Below are positions 16,000 to 19,443 of a stretch of DNA of 19,443 nucleotides, in pieces. This stretch comes from Fusobacteriaceae bacterium (GTDB taxonomy: Bacteria; Fusobacteriota; Fusobacteriia; Fusobacteriales; Fusobacteriaceae). Position 1 is the stretch's first letter. Each line of letters opens with the position of its first letter. Position numbers and translations under genes: made by a program. The notes under the pieces were generated by a model. It made no database searches and had not been told where the DNA came from. It saw nothing but the letters and a program-made list of their open reading frames with translations. The DNA is taken from assembly GCA_016938425.1 (NCBI GenBank), contig JAFGUR010000289.1:1-19443 (forward strand), in the 5' to 3' direction.

Positions 16000-16585
16000 T
16001 AAATTAGATATAATTAAGGATGGAATATTTAAAAATAATCCAACATTTGTTTTATTTTTAGGACTTTGTCCAACCTTAGGAGTAACAAGTTCTGCTATAA
16101 ATGGATTTTCTATGGGACTAGCAACGTTATTTGTACTTATTTTGTCAAATGGAATGATATCTTTGGTGAAAAGTTTTATTCCAGACAAAATAAGAATTCC
16201 AGCTTATGTAATGATAATTGCAACATTAGTAACTTTATTGGAAATGATAATGAAAGCATATTTTCCGGATATTTATAGTGTTTTAGGTATATTTATTCCT
16301 TTAATAGTAGTAAACTGTATTATTTTAGGAAGAGCAGAAAGCTTTGCTTCCAAAAATGATTTTATTAGTTCTATATTAGATGGAATAGGTACAGGACTGG
16401 GATTCACATTATCATTAACAGGTATAGGGATAATAAGAGAAATATTAGGTAGTGGTAAAGCTTTTGGTATAGTATTAGGGCATTTTTACAATCCTTCATT
16501 AATATTTATACTGCCACCTGGAGCTTTTTTAACTATTGGAATTTTGGTAGCTTTAATTAATAAATTTAAAGAGAAAAGGAGCTGA
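15992..16585 (+). CDS. rnfE: Rnf complex subunit RnfE (integral membrane)
   Basis: Six-helix membrane subunit, paralogous to RnfA and related to NqrD. RnfA and RnfE pack in inverted topology and together are known to hold a [2Fe-2S] cluster within the membrane. The matching cysteines are visible: C26 in FLGLCPTLGV and C109 in PLIVVNCIILGR. The 197-residue length is normal. The ATG at 15992 is preceded by AAGGTG (15979-15984) and overlaps the rnfG stop by 8 bases. A C-terminal NPSLIFILPPGAF segment is typical of RnfE rather than RnfA. Confidence 0.95.
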   Translation: MANKLDIIKDGIFKNNPTFVLFLGLCPTLGVTSSAINGFSMGLATLFVLILSNGMISLVKSFIPDKIRIPAYVMIIATLVTLLEMIMKAYFPDIYSVLGIFIPLIVVNCIILGRAESFASKNDFISSILDGIGTGLGFTLSLTGIGIIREILGSGKAFGIVLGHFYNPSLIFILPPGAFLTIGILVALINKFKEKRS

Positions 16586-16590
16586 GATAT

Positions 16591-17175
16591 TTGGATTTTG
16601 CAAAATTAATAAGCATAATAATATCGTCTATTTTAATAAATAACTTCATTTTTTCGAGATTTTTAGGTTTATGTCCTTTTATGGGTGTGTCAAAAAAAAT
16701 TGAAAGTTCTATAGGTATGGGAATGGCAGTGACATTTGTTATGACTTTAGCTTCTTCAGTTACATGGGTAATTAATACTTTTATTTTGAAACCAAAAGGT
16801 TTAGAATATTTACAAACAATAGCGTTTATCTTAATAATAGCTTCCTTAGTTCAATTCATTGAAATGGCATTAGAAAAAACAAGTCCAAATTTATATAAAG
16901 CTTTAGGAGTTTTTTTACCTTTGATAACCACTAATTGTGCAGTGTTGGGAGTAGTACTTTTAAATATAAAAGAGGATTATAATTTTTTTGAAGCAATGAT
17001 AAATGGTTTTTCAGGAGCTATAGGGTTTACTATAGCACTTGTAATTTTAGCTGGGATTAGAGAGAGGCTTGAATACTCTGATGTCCCAGAATCTTTTAAA
17101 GGTCTTGGAATAGCATTTATTACAGCAGGAATATTAGCTATGGCTTTCATGGGATTCAGTGGAATAAAATTTTAA
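16591..17175 (+). CDS. rnfA: Rnf complex subunit RnfA (integral membrane), TTG start
   Basis: Six-helix membrane subunit, partner of RnfE and related to NqrE. It has the N-terminal LINNFIFSRFLGLCPFMGVS pattern with C28 and the TTNCAVLGV motif with C116, the two cysteines expected to share the intramembrane [2Fe-2S] cluster with RnfE. The 194-residue length fits the family. The start is TTG at 16591: AAGGAG (16576-16581) is well placed, the product then begins like other RnfA proteins, and the next in-frame ATG (M31) lies beyond the first membrane helix, so it cannot be the start. It lies 5 bases after the rnfE stop and 15 before rnfB. Confidence 0.95.
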   Translation: MDFAKLISIIISSILINNFIFSRFLGLCPFMGVSKKIESSIGMGMAVTFVMTLASSVTWVINTFILKPKGLEYLQTIAFILIIASLVQFIEMALEKTSPNLYKALGVFLPLITTNCAVLGVVLLNIKEDYNFFEAMINGFSGAIGFTIALVILAGIRERLEYSDVPESFKGLGIAFITAGILAMAFMGFSGIKF

Positions 17176-17190
17176 GAAGGGAGAATAATA

Positions 17191-18183
17191 ATGAATAATT
17201 TTACACCAATTATAATATTAGGAATACTAGGCTTATTAATGGGACTATTTTTAGCCTATGCTTCTAAAAAATATGAAATTCAAAGAGATAAAAATGTAGA
17301 AAAAATTAAAGATATTCTTCCAGGAGTTAATTGTGGAGCTTGTGGATATCCAGGCTGTTCAGGATATGCAGAAGCAATAACAAAGGGAGCAGAGATTAAT
17401 TTATGCTCTCCTGGTGGAGAACAGGTTATGGAATTAATTTCTCAAATAACGGGAAAAAATGGTGAGAAATCGGAGAAAATGGTTGCAAGAGTGCTATGTC
17501 AGGGAGATAATACAAAAGTAACTAAAGTATATGAGTTTGAGTCAGAAATAAAAACTTGTTCAAATGCAAACCTTTATTTTGGTGGAGATAAAAGCTGTAT
17601 GTACTCTTGTTTAGGATATGGCGATTGCAGAAAAGTTTGTCCAGTTGGAGCCATAAAAAATACTGAAAAAGGCTTAGTTATTGTAGATGAAGAACTATGT
17701 ATATCATGTGGGAAATGTGTTGAAGTTTGTCCTAAAAAAGTGATAAAAATGTTGCCTTATAAATCAAAAGTTACAGTTTTTTGTAATAATAAAGAAAAAG
17801 CTCAAATTGCTAAGAAAAATTGTCAAGTTGCTTGTATTTCTTGTGGTGTCTGTAAAAGAGCTTGCCCTGTTGATGCAATCGAGATAGTTGGGAATTTGGC
17901 AAAAATTAATCCAGAAAAATGTATAAACTGTGGGATTTGTGCGTTAAAGTGTCCTACTAATGCAATAAAAAGTGAATTAAAAGAATATAAAATAGCGGAG
18001 ATTTCATCAGAAAAGTGTATAGGTTGTACAGCATGTAAGAGAGTTTGTCCAGTAAATGCTATTGAAGGGGAAGTTAAACAAAAACATAAAGTACAAGAGA
18101 GTATCTGTATCGGCTGTGGACTTTGTTTTGAAAAGTGTAAATTTGATGCAATTACAATAAAAAATAAGGTTGTAAAGGAATAG
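17191..18183 (+). CDS. rnfB: Rnf complex subunit RnfB (polyferredoxin), long form
   Basis: Membrane-anchored electron-entry subunit that accepts electrons from reduced ferredoxin. After an N-terminal membrane helix (about 5-24) comes the RnfB [4Fe-4S] motif C48, C51, C56, C72. Then six ferredoxin-type cysteine sets follow: C136/140/146/150 (atypical spacing), C170/173/176/180, C215/218/221/225, C244/247/250/254, C276/279/282/286 and C306/309/312/316. That is a potential of seven [4Fe-4S] clusters with 32 cysteines in 330 residues. The E. coli homologue is about 190 residues with three. The last pair resembles the single two-cluster module of the short proteins, so the middle appears to be an added module. 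Ribosome site AAGGGAG is at 17177-17183. It is the last rnf gene, with no clear terminator after it. Confidence 0.94.
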   Translation: MNNFTPIIILGILGLLMGLFLAYASKKYEIQRDKNVEKIKDILPGVNCGACGYPGCSGYAEAITKGAEINLCSPGGEQVMELISQITGKNGEKSEKMVARVLCQGDNTKVTKVYEFESEIKTCSNANLYFGGDKSCMYSCLGYGDCRKVCPVGAIKNTEKGLVIVDEELCISCGKCVEVCPKKVIKMLPYKSKVTVFCNNKEKAQIAKKNCQVACISCGVCKRACPVDAIEIVGNLAKINPEKCINCGICALKCPTNAIKSELKEYKIAEISSEKCIGCTACKRVCPVNAIEGEVKQKHKVQESICIGCGLCFEKCKFDAITIKNKVVKE

Positions 18184-18226
18184 AGAACGCTTTAGTGAAA
18201 AAGAGAACTAAAAATGCTTGTTTAAG

Positions 18227-18255
18227 TTGACAATGTCTGTTGTTTTTGATAAGAT
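18227..18255 (+). promoter_or_regulatory. Promoter of the RluA-family pseudouridine synthase gene
   Basis: A perfect TTGACA (18227-18232) and TAAGAT (18250-18255) are 17 bases apart, with TGA (18247-18249) as an extended -10. Transcription would start near 18262, about 25 bases before the ATG at 18287. The upstream part of the gap (18184-18226) has a 6-base inverted repeat (18191-18196 with 18207-18212) but no T-tract, so rnf transcripts may read through. Confidence 0.72.
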
Positions 18256-18286
18256 AGTGATATATATAATTTGTAAAGGAATAGGA

Positions 18287-19141
18287 ATGAAAAAATTTAT
18301 TATTGAAAAAGAATACAAAGGTTATACAATAGCAAAGTATTTGAAAGAGGTTCAGGATTATTCTGGTAGAAGTATTAGGAATATGAAGTTTATTCTTGAT
18401 AACAAAGAAGTTAGATCAGATAAAAAGTTACGTCCAAAAAGTAGACTAAAAGTAATTGAAAAGTTGAAAGAGACTAATATAGAGCCCATTCCAATGAATT
18501 TAGAAATTGTATTTGAAGATAGTGAGTTATTAATAATTAACAAGCCACCTTTCCTAGTTGTTCATCCTACTTTAAAAAAAGTAGATAAAACATTAGCGAA
18601 TGGAATAGTTAACTATATTCTTGAAAAAACTGGTGTTATAGCAGTTCCAAGATTTTATAATAGACTGGATATGAATACAAGCGGTTTAATTGTTATTACA
18701 AAAACAGCCTTTGCTCAAGCATTTCTACAAGAAAAAGTAGATGTAAAGAAAAAATATATGGCATTGGTTAAAGGAATTATCCCAGAAAATGAATTGCTTA
18801 TAGAGAAACCTATAGGTAGAATAGGAGATAATTTAAGAAGAGAAGAAATATCTGTAGAAAAAGGTGGTCAAGAGGCGAAAACGTTAGTAAAAGTAATAAA
18901 GCGTTTCTCTGATTATACACTTATAGAATGTGAGTTGTTTACAGGTAGAACGCATCAAATAAGGGTGCATTTAAGCATATTAGGTTATCCTATAATAGGT
19001 GATGAACTTTATGGTGGGCAAGATGAAAGAGCAGAGAGGCAGTTGCTTCATGCATATAAATTATCTTTAATAAATCCTAAAACAAAATTGGAACAAGATT
19101 TTGAAGTGGATTTACCAGAAGATATAAAAAGATTAATATAG
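18287..19141 (+). CDS. RluA-family RNA pseudouridine synthase with S4 domain
   Basis: Isomerises selected uridines in structured RNA, most likely 23S rRNA, to pseudouridine. The 284-residue protein has an N-terminal S4-type RNA-binding domain (about 12-60, GRSIRNMKFILDNKEV), then the catalytic domain with INKPPFLVVHP, the active-site RFYNRLDMNTSGLIV whose Asp is catalytic, and GRTHQIRVHLSILGYPIIGD. The residue before RLD is Asn rather than the more common His. I cannot assign it to RluC, RluD or another exact target. I chose ATG 18287 because AAAGGA (18275-18280) precedes it. An in-frame TTG at 18218 would start upstream of the promoter -35 and is rejected. It stands alone between rnfB and gap. 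Confidence 0.9.
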   Translation: MKKFIIEKEYKGYTIAKYLKEVQDYSGRSIRNMKFILDNKEVRSDKKLRPKSRLKVIEKLKETNIEPIPMNLEIVFEDSELLIINKPPFLVVHPTLKKVDKTLANGIVNYILEKTGVIAVPRFYNRLDMNTSGLIVITKTAFAQAFLQEKVDVKKKYMALVKGIIPENELLIEKPIGRIGDNLRREEISVEKGGQEAKTLVKVIKRFSDYTLIECELFTGRTHQIRVHLSILGYPIIGDELYGGQDERAERQLLHAYKLSLINPKTKLEQDFEVDLPEDIKRLI

Positions 19142-19186
19142 CTACATAAAAATTAAATATTTCAATTTGATTAAGCAATTATTGAA

Positions 19187-19215
19187 TTGACATTCTCTTT
19201 TTTATGCGTTATATT
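19187..19215 (+). promoter_or_regulatory. Strong promoter of gap
   Basis: A perfect TTGACA (19187-19192) and TATATT (19210-19215) are separated by 17 bases. Transcription would start near 19222, inside an imperfect tandem repeat of GTGAGTT (19221-19227 and 19229-19235), leaving a leader of about 58 bases. A strong promoter fits a highly expressed glycolytic gene. Confidence 0.75.
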
Positions 19216-19279
19216 ATAAAGTGAGTTTGTGAGTTATATAAAAATATATATAATTAAAAAAATTTAGGAGGTATTATTA

Positions 19280-19443
19280 ATGGCAGTTAAAGTTGCAATT
19301 AACGGATTCGGAAGAATTGGAAGACTAGCTTTAAGATTAATGATCAATAACCCAGAGTTTGATGTAGTAGCAATCAATGATTTAACAGATGCAAAAATGT
19401 TAGCTCATTTATTCAAATATGACTCAGCTCAAGGTAGATTCAA
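19280..19443 (+). CDS. gap: Glyceraldehyde-3-phosphate dehydrogenase, 5' part cut by the window edge
   Basis: Only the first 54 codons are present. The protein begins MAVKVAINGFGRIGRLALRL, with the NAD-binding Rossmann motif NGFGRIGR at residues 8-15, followed by VVAINDLTD and LAHLFKYDSAQGRF, all characteristic of GAPDH. It oxidises glyceraldehyde 3-phosphate to 1,3-bisphosphoglycerate with NAD+ in glycolysis. The catalytic cysteine lies beyond the window and cannot be checked. AGGAGGT (19266-19272) is a strong ribosome site seven bases before the ATG. Confidence 0.95.
   Translation, partial: MAVKVAINGFGRIGRLALRLMINNPEFDVVAINDLTDAKMLAHLFKYDSAQGRF

Noticed and set aside
18191..18212. TTTAGT/ACTAAA inverted repeat after rnfB as an rnf terminator
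   Set aside because: The stem is weak and AT-rich and no T-tract follows.
18218..18286. Longer pseudouridine synthase start at TTG 18218
   Set aside because: It would begin upstream of the promoter -35 box and adds residues unlike the S4 domain; ATG 18287 has a good ribosome site.
19161..19186. TTCAAT/ATTGAA inverted repeat before gap as a terminator or operator
   Set aside because: Six A-T-rich base pairs with a 14-base spacer and no T-tract; expected by chance in this composition.

Overview
This window is a compact, very AT-rich bacterial chromosome segment. All 22 recognised genes lie on the + strand and there is no gene-free stretch longer than 300 bases. The low GC, AGA/AAA/GAA-rich codon use, strong AGGAGG-type ribosome sites, a lipopolysaccharide heptose gene beside peptidoglycan genes, and a six-gene Rnf operon in the order C-D-G-E-A-B together suggest an anaerobic diderm of the Fusobacteria, probably Fusobacterium or a close relative. 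This assignment is inferred from gene content and composition, not from a database match.

Layout. (1) 127-756: gmhB, a heptose bisphosphate phosphatase of the LPS-core ADP-heptose pathway, with its own promoter. (2) 758-8658: a peptidoglycan-precursor operon, murF-mraY-murD-murG-murC-murB-ddl, tightly packed and partly translationally coupled. (3) 8648-11992: the division genes ftsQ-ftsA-ftsZ, driven by a promoter whose -35 box lies in the end of ddl. (4) 11996-13084: rpsF-ssb-rpsR (S6, SSB, S18), with a promoter, a structured leader and a textbook intrinsic terminator. (5) 13085-18183: rnfCDGEAB, the membrane complex that couples ferredoxin:NAD+ electron transfer to ion pumping. (6) 18227-19141: an RluA-family pseudouridine synthase with its own promoter. 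(7) 19187-19443: promoter and first 54 codons of gap (GAPDH), cut by the window edge.

How the parts work together. mur and ddl make lipid II from UDP-MurNAc intermediates, and ftsQAZ direct where it is used at the septum. The cluster is a reduced dcw cluster: mraZ, rsmH, ftsL, ftsI, murE and ftsW are absent from this stretch. The Rnf complex would draw energy from reduced ferredoxin made in amino-acid or sugar fermentation.

I did not find a new biological system; most of the window is conserved core biology. The points most worth a second look are: a coding-like, in-frame open stretch before the likely ftsZ start; an unusually long, composite polyferredoxin RnfB; a widely spaced inverted repeat with Rex-like half-sites before rnfC; a hairpin in the rpsF leader; and a uniform extended -10 promoter pattern across the transcription units.
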